Source: Actinomadura pelletieri DSM 43383 (GTDB lineage: Bacteria; Actinomycetota; Actinomycetes; Streptosporangiales; Streptosporangiaceae). From it: a DNA stretch of 64,000 nt. Under the pieces are notes generated by a model. That model worked only from the letters and a program-made list of their open reading frames with translations. It did not search any database and was not told the origin of the DNA. Positions within the stretch are counted from its first letter, which is position 1. Every line of letters begins with the position of its first letter. The stretch is from positions 310,001-374,000 of the forward strand of contig NZ_RBWU01000002.1 in NCBI RefSeq assembly GCF_003634705.1, given 5' to 3'. Positions 50,787 to 58,264 of this stretch are shown here, piece by piece. A program made the position numbers and the translations under genes.

Positions 50787-51251
50787 ATGAGAACACTTCG
50801 AGCCCACACCGCGAATACGCCGTCCCAGAACACGCTGGAAGACCTGCGCATGCCCGTGCAGGTCAAGATCGCATCGGCATGGTCCAGCTTCATGTTCCTC
50901 TACATCTACGTCGACTACCTCGCCCTGTACAAGCCCGGCTTCCTCGACGACCTCCTGGCCGGCAGGGTCCACGACTTCGACACCGGCCCGACCTTCGTCG
51001 GCCTGGCGCTCACGCTCATGGCCGTCCCGATCCTCATGATCCTGCTCTCCGCGACACTGCCCGCCCGCGCCAACCGCATCACCAACCTCGTCGTCGCAGC
51101 GCTCTACATCCCCGTCACGGTGTACAACGCGGCAGGGGAGACCTGGAGCTACTCCTACTTCTACGCCCTCTCCATCGGACTCGAAGTACTACTCCTCGCC
51201 TTCATCCTTCGCTCCGCCTGGACCTGGCCCCGCCAACCCGCCACCGCCTAA
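50787..51251 (+). CDS. DUF6326 family membrane protein
   Basis: 154 residues with four membrane helices (SAWSSFMFLYIYVDYLALY near 30; TFVGLALTLMAVPILMILLS; ITNLVVAALYIPVTVYNAAG; YFYALSIGLEVLLLAFILRS). The LEDLRMPVQVKIASAWSSFM start and the YIYVDYLALYKPGF segment are the recognisable parts of this family, whose role is unknown. ATG 50787 follows AGGGAG. It is divergent from the histidine kinase gene, a usual arrangement for a membrane protein controlled by that two-component system. Confidence 0.8.
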   Translation: MRTLRAHTANTPSQNTLEDLRMPVQVKIASAWSSFMFLYIYVDYLALYKPGFLDDLLAGRVHDFDTGPTFVGLALTLMAVPILMILLSATLPARANRITNLVVAALYIPVTVYNAAGETWSYSYFYALSIGLEVLLLAFILRSAWTWPRQPATA

Positions 51252-51676
51252 GCCCACCGCGGACCAGCAGAAGACCCACACCCCAAGCAGGCCGAGCAGC
51301 GGCCGCCCGGCCTGGAAGGTCGCCGACTCTCAAGTGATCGACGCGTCCATGTACAGGACGCTCGCTGACCGACGTCCCGACGAACCGTGGCTCAGCGCAA
51401 TGGCCACAGCCACCCGCACAGGGGCACACCACCGAGCAGTGCCCGCCCCCGAAGCACGCTTACAGCCCCTTCGTACAAAGGCTCCCGCCGTGAAAGCGAC
51501 GGGAGCCTTGTCCATGCGCGCAAGGGTCAAGCGTCCGAGCGAAGCCCGTCGTTCTTGATCTTGATGTCGAAGGACGTCCAGGCGGTGGAGCTGAGCTACG
51601 GATTTCCCTTGACCGTGGCGGGCTCCCGAGGGAGGTTCGAACTGCCTGTCATCCTGGGTGCATCGTGGAGGGCGCA
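51252..51676. other. Gene-free stretch at the edge of the accessory segment
   Basis: 425 nt without a convincing gene. The only clear structure is the stem-loop at 51478-51509. Open frames here have random-looking composition. The stretch marks the change from GC-rich core-like genes to the AT-richer accessory genes, but I see no tRNA end, integrase or direct-repeat attachment site. Confidence 0.6.
51478..51509. terminator. Stem-loop, probable bidirectional terminator
   Basis: AAGGCTCCCG and CGGGAGCCTT form a perfect 10-bp stem around a 12-nt loop. It lies 226 nt after the DUF6326 stop and 168 nt before the next start. The A/T-ended stem on both strands suits termination in either direction. 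Confidence 0.6.
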
Positions 51677-51931
51677 ATGGCACTAGTGTGCATCGGCATA
51701 GACCCCGAGACGAATGAGGACAAATGCCCTGCCGTGTTCGTGGACACCGACACCGGCGACTTCGTTCTCGTGGGGTGGACGGTGACCGATCCCGAAACGC
51801 TCGCCGGGGTGGCCGAACACACCCCCGTCGCGGACTACGAGACCGTGGTGAGGCTCCCGGCGCGAATGCGGGAGATCGTCTTGCAGGCACTGGAGGTACC
51901 TGATGTCGGGGAACATCCCGAGCTTCCCTGA
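51677..51931 (+). CDS. Small protein preceding DUF6879 gene (copy 1)
   Basis: 84 residues, not a named family to me. It contains ALVCIGIDPETNEDKCPAVF, then DTGDFVLVGWTVTDPETLAGVA, and a closing helix. The segment D-x4-V-x2-GW-x-[VI]-TDP-x-[TV]-LA is shared with the 68-residue protein at 53566, so the two are paralogues. Both sit directly before a DUF6879 gene, with which this one overlaps by 29 nt. ATG 51677 is preferred over GTG 51665 because GGAGGG precedes it. Confidence 0.7.
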   Translation: MALVCIGIDPETNEDKCPAVFVDTDTGDFVLVGWTVTDPETLAGVAEHTPVADYETVVRLPARMREIVLQALEVPDVGEHPELP

Positions 51932-52418
51932 GTTGCTCGCCGCCACGAAGCGTTCCGCGATTCATCTGGAGATGCGGGACATTTACACTCCGGACGATCC
52001 CAAATTTCTGGCATGGCAGGAAACCGGCAGGCTTGAGGGGTTCGGTGCGGGCTCTGCGTGGTTCGGCCTCATCCGTTCGGCGGTCGCTCGTGGTGTGGCC
52101 GTGCACAGGGCCAGACTCGTGTCGGAGCCGGTCACCGACTACATCCGTTTCGAGCATGCCGTGTCTGGTCTGCACAACGTTCCGGCAGGTGAGCAGGTCC
52201 GATGGCTGTCCCGGCGTCGTGCGTCGAATCTGGCGCTGCCGGGGAACGACTTCTGGGTGTTCGATGACCGGCTCGTGCGGTTCCACCATTTCTCGGGAGA
52301 CGGGCATCCCCTTTATGACGAGTTCAGTGAGGATCCGTCCGTGATCGATCTGTGCGTCACCGCGTTCGAAGCGGTCTGGTCGCGGGCGGTCGATCAGGCT
52401 GAGTTCGAGCCGCGGTAA
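51903..52418 (+). CDS. DUF6879 family protein (copy 1)
   Basis: 171 residues. Key features of the family: FPELLAATKRSAIHLEMRDIYTPDDP at the start, ARLVSEPVTDYIRFEHAVSGLHNVPAGEQVRWLSRRRASNLALPGNDFWVFDDRLVRFHHFSGDG in the centre. The fold and activity are unknown; members are common in actinomycetes, usually beside XRE/DUF5753 regulators. GGAGG lies 6 nt before the ATG. This copy has no XRE gene directly after it; instead decayed genes follow. Paralogue of 53772-54287. Confidence 0.85.
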   Translation: MSGNIPSFPELLAATKRSAIHLEMRDIYTPDDPKFLAWQETGRLEGFGAGSAWFGLIRSAVARGVAVHRARLVSEPVTDYIRFEHAVSGLHNVPAGEQVRWLSRRRASNLALPGNDFWVFDDRLVRFHHFSGDGHPLYDEFSEDPSVIDLCVTAFEAVWSRAVDQAEFEPR

Positions 52419-52545
52419 TGATGGTTGTTTGTTCGAGCGATGTCCTTCTCAACCAGGGCCTCTCCAGTCAGTTCGGCATCGAGTCGCAGCTGACCCGGTC
52501 CGCATCCGGCCGTGGAGCGAACCATTGGACCGAACCTCTCCGAGA

Positions 52546-53008
52546 TTATGAGGCGGCCCAGTCCCGGACTGCTTGAGCGGTCTCGTCAGTAACATCGGAG
52601 TCGTGCAGGTCGGCGGGGTGGAGCCATCGGTGGGCGGTATGTTCGGTGCTCAAAACGATGGGCCGACCGTGGTGGGCGAGGCCGAATGTGTATTGGCGAG
52701 CTTTGTGGCCGGACCCGGAGATGTAGTCGAAATGAGTGACAAAGCCCCGATCAAGGGTGAGTGGTCCGGTCCAGCCGATTTCTTCGGCGAGTTCACGTTC
52801 CAAAGCGGTGAGCAGGTTTTTCGCCTGGCTCGACGCCGCCTGAGGGCAACTCTTCGATACCGGCCATGAACGCGTCCTCGGTGGAGCGGCGCAGGATGAG
52901 CACTTGGCCATCGGTGTGGACGATGGCGCCGACCACGAGTTTGGTGATGCCGTCGCGGTCGGCGTCGGCTTGCAACTGCTGGATGTTGAGGCCCGATGCG
53001 GTGGTCAC
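52546..53008 (-). pseudogene. NUDIX hydrolase, frameshifted
   Basis: The N-terminal part (ITKLVVGAIVHTDGQVLILRR and LPSGGVEPGE) and the C-terminal part (LLTALERELAEEIGWTGPL...) lie in different frames. Together they form a NUDIX box GGVEPGE-x-n-REL-x-EE-x-G of a protein of about 153 residues. The switch occurs in a run of five T (52817-52821, AAAAA in the coding sense); four would restore one frame. As written, translation stops after about 71 residues, before the catalytic Glu pair. Either a genuine loss or a sequencing error in the homopolymer. Confidence 0.8.
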
Positions 53009-53034
53009 GTTGGCAGGGTAGTGCGGCCGGACGA

Positions 53035-53462
53035 TCAGACGAGGGCATTGAGGGCCTGGCGGAGGTTGTTCATCGCAGTGTCAATGTAGGCGCGTTCGTC
53101 AGGTCCGTCGTCGGCGGGAACGCTGACTCGCAGCGATGTGGCGGCCAGACGTTCGGCCACATGTGGTTTGCACCGAATACACGATGCCTTGTAGACGGTC
53201 ACCGGTGATCGGGGTGCAGCGAAGATGGGGTAGGCGTGCAGCGGTCGCATCGAGTCGCAGGTGGTGATCTCGCCGTATCCGCGCTGCCGGAGGACGCGGA
53301 GAAGATCGTCGCGGGAGAACCCGGCGGCGTGCGGGTCGATGGTGAACACGAAGGCGTAAAGGTGGCGATTCGGTCAGGGTCGGTCGGGGTGAGCACGCTG
53401 ATGCCGGCTCGTCCGGCCAGCAGGTTCTCCAGTCGGGCGGCATGGCGCTGGCGGGACAGTAG
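53035..53462 (-). pseudogene. Aminotransferase-like fragment (DegT/DnrJ/EryC1/StrS type), frameshifted
   Basis: The frame carries FVFTIDPHAAGFSRDDLLRV, RPLHAYPIFAAP and a C-terminal RVSVPADDGPDERAYIDTAM, resembling the last 130 residues of a DegT-family PLP sugar aminotransferase. Upstream residues (HAARLENLLAGRAGISVLTP) continue only in another frame; one extra T in the run at 53358-53360 would join them. An in-frame stop at 53463-53465 then ends the similarity, and the PLP-lysine domain is missing. So it is a truncated remnant. It lies 26 nt upstream of the broken NUDIX gene on the same strand. Family assignment is tentative. Confidence 0.5.
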
Positions 53463-53565
53463 TCAATCGTCCAGGTGTTGCAGGCCACACCTTGACACCC
53501 ATGACAGCCGTGTCGGAGGCTCGCAGGGGCGCAACATCGCGCACCTCTGCGGATGAGGAGTGTCC

Positions 53566-53772
53566 ATGCGTATTACCTTCGTCGCCAAGGATCCGGACTC
53601 GCAGCCCCAAGGCTCTCCGACGCTCTACAAAACCGATCGGGGTAGCTGGGTCGTGCAAGGCTGGGTCATTACTGACCCGGATGTCCTGGCGGAGATGGGC
53701 ATCCCGGAAGGGGAGATCGCTTGCGAGATCCCTGACCGACTCGTGCCATTCTTCTTCCAGAAAGGTGATTAA
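53566..53772 (+). CDS. Small protein preceding DUF6879 gene (copy 2)
   Basis: 68 residues. RITFVAKDPDSQPQGSPTLY is followed by GSWVVQGWVITDPDVLAEMGIPEGEIACEIPDRLVPFF. The WVVQGWVITDPDVLA segment matches FVLVGWTVTDPETLA of the copy at 51677. ATG 53566 has GAGGAG 5 nt upstream. Its TAA overlaps the next ATG by one base (TAATG), indicating coupled translation with the DUF6879 protein and suggesting that the two gene products work together. Function unknown. Confidence 0.75.
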   Translation: MRITFVAKDPDSQPQGSPTLYKTDRGSWVVQGWVITDPDVLAEMGIPEGEIACEIPDRLVPFFFQKGD

Positions 53773-54287
53773 TGGGCCTCTCCTACGAGGAGTTCAACGC
53801 GCTATTCACTCGGTTCGACCGGGAAGCCATCCATCTAGAGATGCGTGATTCGTACGGAACTGAGATCGAATTGCCCCACATGGCGAAGTGGGCAGCGGGG
53901 GAGCCGGACGATCTTGAGTGGTTGCGGGATTGGTGCGACCTCGTACGCGAAGGTGTTCGAGACGGGAAGTCATTCCGCCGGGTCCATATTGTCTCCGAGC
54001 CTCTCTCGAACTATCAGCGTTGGTCGCATAGTGTCATGCAACCTCACCTCGATGCTGGCGCGGAAGTCCGATGGATGCCACGACGCCGAGTCTCGTCCGT
54101 GGCCTTCCCCGGCAACGATTTTTGGATGTTTGACAGCCGTCTTGTGGTGTTCCATCACTATGACGGAAACGGGCGGAATATCGACTTCACCACGTCCACC
54201 GATCCCGTCGACATCAAGCTCTGCCATTCGGCCTTTAATGCAGTGTGGGATGAGGCTATTCCCCACAGCGAGTACAAGCCAGCTTGA
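53772..54287 (+). CDS. DUF6879 family protein (copy 2)
   Basis: 171 residues, same length as copy 1. FNALFTRFDREAIHLEMRDSYGTEIELPHMAKW, VHIVSEPLSNYQRWSHSVM, EVRWMPRRRVSSVAFPGNDFWMFDSRLVVFHHYDGNG show the family. It sits in the usual order small protein, DUF6879, XRE/DUF5753 regulator, with the regulator 3 nt downstream. In this arrangement the DUF6879 protein could act with the regulator, as DUF397 proteins are thought to; that is inference. Base use is AT-richer than in the surface-polymer genes. Confidence 0.88.
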   Translation: MGLSYEEFNALFTRFDREAIHLEMRDSYGTEIELPHMAKWAAGEPDDLEWLRDWCDLVREGVRDGKSFRRVHIVSEPLSNYQRWSHSVMQPHLDAGAEVRWMPRRRVSSVAFPGNDFWMFDSRLVVFHHYDGNGRNIDFTTSTDPVDIKLCHSAFNAVWDEAIPHSEYKPA

Positions 54288-54290
54288 GCA

Positions 54291-55145
54291 GTGACCAGTC
54301 CGGCCCAGCAGGCCAAGGAGGCGTTTGGCGCCCGCCTGCGAGACATCCGCAAAGACGCTGGTCTGTCCGGCCGCAGGCTGGCAGAAATAACGGGGTGGCA
54401 CTACACCAAGGTTTCACGTGTCGAGCATGGCAAACAGGGGTTGTCCGATGCTGACATACATGCTTGGTGTTCTGCTTGCGATGCAATGGATCAGATCACG
54501 GAACTGGTCGTTCAAGCAAGAGCAGTCGAAACCATGTATCGCGAGTGGCGCAAGCAGGCCCGGAACGGCTTGCGGCGGCTTCAAGAGGAAATCGAACCGC
54601 TCTATGCCAAGACAAGCCTTTTTCGCGTGCATGAGCATTGGAGTATTCCGGGACTGCTACAGACTTCTGCCTACTCAGAAGTGAGTATGGCGTACTGGGC
54701 GCGATTGCTGAATCTCCCCGACGACCGTGAAGCGGCAACGCGGGCGCGCATTGAACGCCAAAGAGTGCTCAGGGAAGGTGGGCGCCGCTTTGTCTTCTTG
54801 CTCGCCGAGCAGACATTGCGAAGTCGTGTCGGATCCATCGAGACGATGCTAGAACAACTCGATCGAGTGATCGCCTCCATGTCTCTACCTAATGTCTCGC
54901 TTGGCATCATTCCCGCAAGTGCTGGGATGGGAGCACACACGCAAACTTCTTTTTGGATCTTCGATAATGATCTCGTCAAAGTCGAAACATTGACGGCAGC
55001 CTTGGATATCACCTGGGTTGAAGAGATCGAAGTATATATAACCGTATTCAATGAGATGCGAGAGTCGGCTTTGTTCGGCCAGGCCGCTCGAGATCTTGTG
55101 CTGAGTGTCCGAGACGAGTTGCTGCAACATTCTGCAACTTTCTAG
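54291..55145 (+). CDS. XRE family regulator with DUF5753
   Basis: 284 residues. The helix-turn-helix spans about 12-52 (FGARLRDIRKDAGLSGRRLAEITGWHYTKVSRVEHG). The DUF5753 domain follows, with HWSIPGLLQTSAYSEVSMAYWARLL, RVLREGGRRFVFLLAEQTLRSRVG and LPNVSLGIIPASAGMGAHTQTSFWIFDNDLVKVETL. Such regulators are numerous in spore-forming actinomycetes and pair with small DUF397 or DUF6879 proteins. GTG 54291 is 3 nt after the DUF6879 stop. Low GC bias compared with the core genes suggests acquisition. Confidence 0.9.
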   Translation: MTSPAQQAKEAFGARLRDIRKDAGLSGRRLAEITGWHYTKVSRVEHGKQGLSDADIHAWCSACDAMDQITELVVQARAVETMYREWRKQARNGLRRLQEEIEPLYAKTSLFRVHEHWSIPGLLQTSAYSEVSMAYWARLLNLPDDREAATRARIERQRVLREGGRRFVFLLAEQTLRSRVGSIETMLEQLDRVIASMSLPNVSLGIIPASAGMGAHTQTSFWIFDNDLVKVETLTAALDITWVEEIEVYITVFNEMRESALFGQAARDLVLSVRDELLQHSATF

Positions 55146-55179
55146 CTCCCGCCCGACCGGGGCTCATACCGTCCTGAGC

Positions 55180-55665
55180 ATGAGCTTTGACGGATCGCGA
55201 CACGCGAGAGTCTTCGCTGATCAGGCGATGCCAACCGGTCAGCGACGGGCGTTTCCAACCGTTCTTGACGGGGCTGGGCGCAAGCGTGACGGGATGTCGA
55301 GCGGCGTGGTTCCGCACGGCGGCGTGCCGGTGCTGCATGCCATCAACTCAGAGTTGCCGCGTCGGTCCGTTGAGATCGGGGTGGACTTCTCTGACGGCTG
55401 GCGGTGGTTCGCCTGGGCGGAGTCGGGCGCCACGATCGGGACAGTAGATGACGCAGACGGTGTTGCCGATGTCGTCGGTCGTGCAGTTGGTGCTCAGACG
55501 GCCGGTGAGGCCGCCGTCGCACTGGAGATCACCAAGGCGGCCTACCAGGAAACGCTGGCCCGTGCGGGGATGCTCGCACGGAAGACCGTCGAGGTTCACA
55601 CTTACGCCGAGTCGCAGCTGGTCGAGGTGGCTGAACAGGACGACGGAGGCGAACCCGGCGCCTAG
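55180..55665 (+). CDS. Hypothetical protein
   Basis: About 161 residues if ATG 55180 is used; no ribosome-binding site supports it, and ATG 55294 is possible. The segment SVEIGVDFSDGWRWFAWAESGATIGTVDDADGVADVVGRA is the most protein-like part and resembles small actinobacterial proteins encoded near XRE regulators. The C-terminus is helical (ITKAAYQETLARAGML) with an acidic end. It lies between the XRE regulator and the GRDP-like gene on the same strand, 102 nt before the latter. Function unknown. Confidence 0.45.
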   Translation: MSFDGSRHARVFADQAMPTGQRRAFPTVLDGAGRKRDGMSSGVVPHGGVPVLHAINSELPRRSVEIGVDFSDGWRWFAWAESGATIGTVDDADGVADVVGRAVGAQTAGEAAVALEITKAAYQETLARAGMLARKTVEVHTYAESQLVEVAEQDDGGEPGA

Positions 55666-55767
55666 ACCCCTCGAAGCGGTTGTGGTGGGTCCGTTCGACC
55701 CCGACCTCGCCGCACAGGGGACAGGGCCCGGTAATCGGCCGGGCTTACACCTACAGGAGGTAAGGGA

Positions 55768-56244
55768 ATGACCATCGCTCCCGAGATTACGGCGAAGGCC
55801 GTCAAGGACCCCCGCGAACTGGTGAAGCCCGAGATCTTCGGGCTGCTCGTCGAGGACATCGTGCGTTACAACCACGTTACTCGCGCCTACGCTGAGCGCC
55901 TGATGGGTCAGGCGCTGGTGTTCCTCAAGGCCCACGCTGATCTCATCCAGGCCGCCGCCAAGGACCCGGCGAACTGGGTCAGGATCGTTCCCTCGATCCC
56001 CGTCGATGAAGGCTGGCACGCCTTCCTCAAGCGCACCAAGCCCTACTACGAGTTCGGCATGGAGCATGCTGGGGCCTACCTTCACCACGTGCCAGTGGTG
56101 GACGCGGACATCCTGTCTGGGGCCGCGCTGGAGCGTACGGTGCCGATACTGCGCGCGACGGGGTACTTCGTGGACATGGAGTTCTGGGAGGCTGGCGCCG
56201 GGGCGGGGTGCTGCCCACCGGAGTGCAGCACCATCGCGGATTGA
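55768..56244 (+). CDS. GRDP-like (glycine-rich-domain) protein with Cys-rich tail
   Basis: 158 residues. PEIFGLLVEDIVRYNHVTRAYAERLMGQALVFLKA is followed by PSIPVDEGWHAFLKRTKPYYEFGMEHAGAYLHHVPVVD, which fits the GRDP-like pattern of Asp-x2-WH-x-n-H(H)-x-P, where His residues could bind a metal. The last 16 residues are GAGAGCCPPECSTIAD: a flexible Gly/Ala linker and three Cys. Relatives I recall end with CxxC-type tails. GGAGGTAAGG precedes the ATG. The APH-like kinase gene starts 12 nt later, so the two probably form one unit. Activity unknown. Confidence 0.65.
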   Translation: MTIAPEITAKAVKDPRELVKPEIFGLLVEDIVRYNHVTRAYAERLMGQALVFLKAHADLIQAAAKDPANWVRIVPSIPVDEGWHAFLKRTKPYYEFGMEHAGAYLHHVPVVDADILSGAALERTVPILRATGYFVDMEFWEAGAGAGCCPPECSTIAD

Positions 56245-56256
56245 CGAAGGGCGCAG

Positions 56257-57069
56257 ATGCGCGGCGAGTGGGCGCGGCTTCCGGAGCACATCCGGATCGG
56301 CATCGCAGAGCGGGTAGGCCAGGTTCGCAGCGTTCAGGCCGCGTCCGGCGGGAGTAACGCGGCCTTCGCCGCTTCGGTGACCGGAACGGTAGGGCGGGCC
56401 TTCGTCAAGGCCGCCCCCAAGGCCGCACCGGACGACGACGGCGCCCAGGTTCGCGCGCTGCGAAGAGAAGCCCTGATCAACCCGTGCGTACCGGAGTTCG
56501 CCCCCCGGCTTCTGTGGACCGTGGAAGCCGGGGGATGGCTCGCCGTAGGGTTCGAACACATCGACGGCCGCCATGCCGACTACTCCCCGGGCTCCCCGGA
56601 CTTGAACACTCTGGTCAAGACGATCCGCCGACTTCAAAGCACCCCATGCCCTGACGCGGTCGTGATGCGTGTTGAACGCCGTTGGGAACCTTTTGTGCCC
56701 GACGTGTCCGCGATGGCGGGTGACGCTCTCCTCCACACCGACCTCAACCCGCGCAACTTGCTCATCACACCACACCACCGCACCTATGTGGTGGACTGGG
56801 GATTCGCATCACGCGGCGCACCTTGGATCGAGATAGGCCAGGTCATCCCCTGGTTGATCCACGCCGGGCACCCGCCCGCCGATGCCGAACGATGGGCCGC
56901 CCTGTTCCCGAGTTGGGTGGACGCCGTGCCCAGCGTGATCAACAGCTACGCGCACGCATCAGCCGAGCGGTGGAGACAGCGCGCCACCACCAACCCAGCC
57001 GCACCGCCCCCCGCCAATTTGGCTGTAGCTCAGCGGTGGGCAGGTCACCGCGTTGTCCGCGCTCTGTAG
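56257..57069 (+). CDS. APH-like (aminoglycoside phosphotransferase fold) kinase
   Basis: 270 residues. AASGGSNAAFAASVTG at the start corresponds to the nucleotide loop and FVKAAPK to the Lys strand. ALLHTDLNPRNLLI (about 156-169) is the catalytic HxDxxxxN loop and YVVDWGFASRGAPWIE carries the DFG-like DWG. APH-fold kinases phosphorylate small molecules or proteins; nothing here identifies an aminoglycoside as substrate. The ATG follows GAAGGG. It is coupled by position to the Cys-tailed protein upstream and convergent with the DUF397 array. Confidence 0.82.
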   Translation: MRGEWARLPEHIRIGIAERVGQVRSVQAASGGSNAAFAASVTGTVGRAFVKAAPKAAPDDDGAQVRALRREALINPCVPEFAPRLLWTVEAGGWLAVGFEHIDGRHADYSPGSPDLNTLVKTIRRLQSTPCPDAVVMRVERRWEPFVPDVSAMAGDALLHTDLNPRNLLITPHHRTYVVDWGFASRGAPWIEIGQVIPWLIHAGHPPADAERWAALFPSWVDAVPSVINSYAHASAERWRQRATTNPAAPPPANLAVAQRWAGHRVVRAL

Positions 57070-57169
57070 GAAGCCGACAAAGCCCGCTGCAGGAGCTTGT
57101 GAACCACTTGGCGCAGAACAAGTCGATCTAACACATATGGACCGGACCTCTGCTGATCGAGTGCGGTCG

Positions 57170-57394
57170 TCAGGTGGTGGAGTGAAGTTCGTCGTTCCTG
57201 AGCTTGTTGGTGAACCTCTTCCAGGCAGACAGGCTGAACACCAAGGCCGGACCGGTCGGGTCGGTGGGGTCGGTGCTGTCGCGGACGGCCACGACGGCGG
57301 GGAGATTGGTGGCGACCTCAACGGAGCCGCCGTTCTCGCCGCTGTAGTTGCTCTTGCGCCAGGCGGCGCCAGACAGGTCGATGGGGCTCCGCAT
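57170..57394 (-). CDS. DUF397 protein, type C (fifth of five)
   Basis: 74 residues. SGAAWRKSNYSGENGGSVEVA and VAVRDSTDPTDPTGPALVF, followed by WKRFTNKLR, match DUF397. It has an extra TDP in the Asp-Pro loop and a C-terminal HSTT not seen in the other four. DUF397 proteins are small partners of XRE regulators in developmental or stress pathways. Ribosome-binding site AAAGGTCC. It is the last gene of the array transcribed leftward from the XRE gene at 59136. Confidence 0.88.
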   Translation of the reverse strand: MRSPIDLSGAAWRKSNYSGENGGSVEVATNLPAVVAVRDSTDPTDPTGPALVFSLSAWKRFTNKLRNDELHSTT

Positions 57395-57407
57395 GTGGAC
57401 TGGACCT

Positions 57408-57611
57408 TTACTGCTCGCTGCTCTTGAGCCTGTCTATGAACGTCCTCCAAGTGGCTGAGCTGAACAAGAGGGCCGGGCCGGTGGGGTTGGTGCTGTCGCG
57501 GACGGCGACGACGGCGGGAAGGTTGGTGGCGACTTCGACGCACGTGTTGCTGATTTCGCCGCTGTGGCTGCTCTTGCGCCAGTCGGCGTGTGTCAGGTCG
57601 ATCTGGGTCAT
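57408..57611 (-). CDS. DUF397 protein, type A (fourth of five)
   Basis: 67 residues: MTQIDLTHADWRKSSHSGE, CVEVATNLPAVVAVRDSTNP, WRTFIDRLKSSEQ. It is the close paralogue of the type A protein at 57843, differing by a handful of residues, and lies exactly 435 nt from it. Ribosome-binding site AGAGGTCG. The Trp, the Ser-x-Gly turn and the VAVRDS strand are the family landmarks. Confidence 0.9.
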   Translation of the reverse strand: MTQIDLTHADWRKSSHSGEISNTCVEVATNLPAVVAVRDSTNPTGPALLFSSATWRTFIDRLKSSEQ

Positions 57612-57622
57612 GTGGACGACCT

Positions 57623-57829
57623 CTATAGTTCGTCGCGCTTGAGTTTGTCGGTGAACGTTCTCCAGGTGGCAGGGGTGAAGAGGAGGGCGGGTCCGGTGGG
57701 GTTGGTGCTGTCGCGGACGGCGACGACGGCGGGGAGGTTGGTGGCAACCTCGACACAGGTGTTGTTGGCGTCGCCGCTGTAGCTGCTCTTGCGCCAGGAG
57801 GCGCCGATTAGGTTTAGCGCACTGTTCAT
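57623..57829 (-). CDS. DUF397 protein, type B (third of five)
   Basis: 68 residues: MNSALNLIGASWRKSSYSGD, CVEVATNLPAVVAVRDSTNP, WRTFTDKLKRDEL. Nearly identical to the type B protein at 58058, at a distance of 435 nt, which shows a recent duplication. Ribosome-binding site AAAGGTCC. It lies 11 nt from the next gene in the array. Confidence 0.9.
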   Translation of the reverse strand: MNSALNLIGASWRKSSYSGDANNTCVEVATNLPAVVAVRDSTNPTGPALLFTPATWRTFTDKLKRDEL

Positions 57830-57842
57830 TTGGGCTGGACCT

Positions 57843-58046
57843 TTACTGTCCGCTGCTCTTGAGCCTGTCTATGAACGTTTTCCAAGTGGCTGAGCTGAAC
57901 AAGAGGGTCGGCCCGGTGGGGTTGGTGCTGTCGCGGACGGCCACGATGTGGGGGAGAACGGTGGCGATCTCTACGCAGGCGGTGTTAGCGTCCCCGCTCT
58001 GGCTGCTCTTGAACCAGTCGGCGTGTGATAGGTCGATCTGGGTCAT
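57843..58046 (-). CDS. DUF397 protein, type A (second of five)
   Basis: 67 residues: MTQIDLSHADWFKSSQSGDA, CVEIATVLPHIVAVRDSTNP, WKTFIDRLKSSGQ. ATG 58046 is the start; the frame is open upstream through the type B gene but that part is not coding. It is more diverged than the type A copy at 57408 (LPHIV in place of LPAVV, Phe after Trp), so the older copy may have changed partner specificity. Confidence 0.9.
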   Translation of the reverse strand: MTQIDLSHADWFKSSQSGDANTACVEIATVLPHIVAVRDSTNPTGPTLLFSSATWKTFIDRLKSSGQ

Positions 58047-58057
58047 GTGGACGACCT

Positions 58058-58264
58058 CTACAGTTCGTCGCGCTTGAGCTTGTCGGTGAACGTTCTCCAG
58101 GTGGCAGGGGTGAAGAGGAGGGCGGGTCCGGTGGGGTCGGTGCTGTCGCGGACGGCGACGACGGCGGGGAGGTTGGTGGCGACCTCTACGCAGGTGCTGG
58201 CGTCGCCGGTGCTGTGGCTGCTCTTGCGCCAGGAGGCGCCGATTAGGTTTAGCGCACTGTGCAT
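58058..58264 (-). CDS. DUF397 protein, type B (first of five)
   Basis: 68 residues: MHSALNLIGASWRKSSHSTG, CVEVATNLPAVVAVRDSTDP, WRTFTDKLKRDEL. It directly follows the XRE regulator (14 nt), the position usual for the cognate DUF397 partner. Ribosome-binding site AAAGGTCC. Probably binds or modulates the regulator, as inferred for this gene pairing. Confidence 0.9.
   Translation of the reverse strand: MHSALNLIGASWRKSSHSTGDASTCVEVATNLPAVVAVRDSTDPTGPALLFTPATWRTFTDKLKRDEL

Noticed and set aside
51590..51660. GGTTCGAA-type sequence that could mark a tRNA end used as an attachment site
   Set aside because: The flanking bases do not pair as a T-arm and no integrase or matching direct repeat was found.
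55180..57069. Aminoglycoside resistance interpretation of the APH-fold kinase
   Set aside because: The fold is used for many substrates, and the neighbours are regulators and a GRDP-like protein, not resistance genes.
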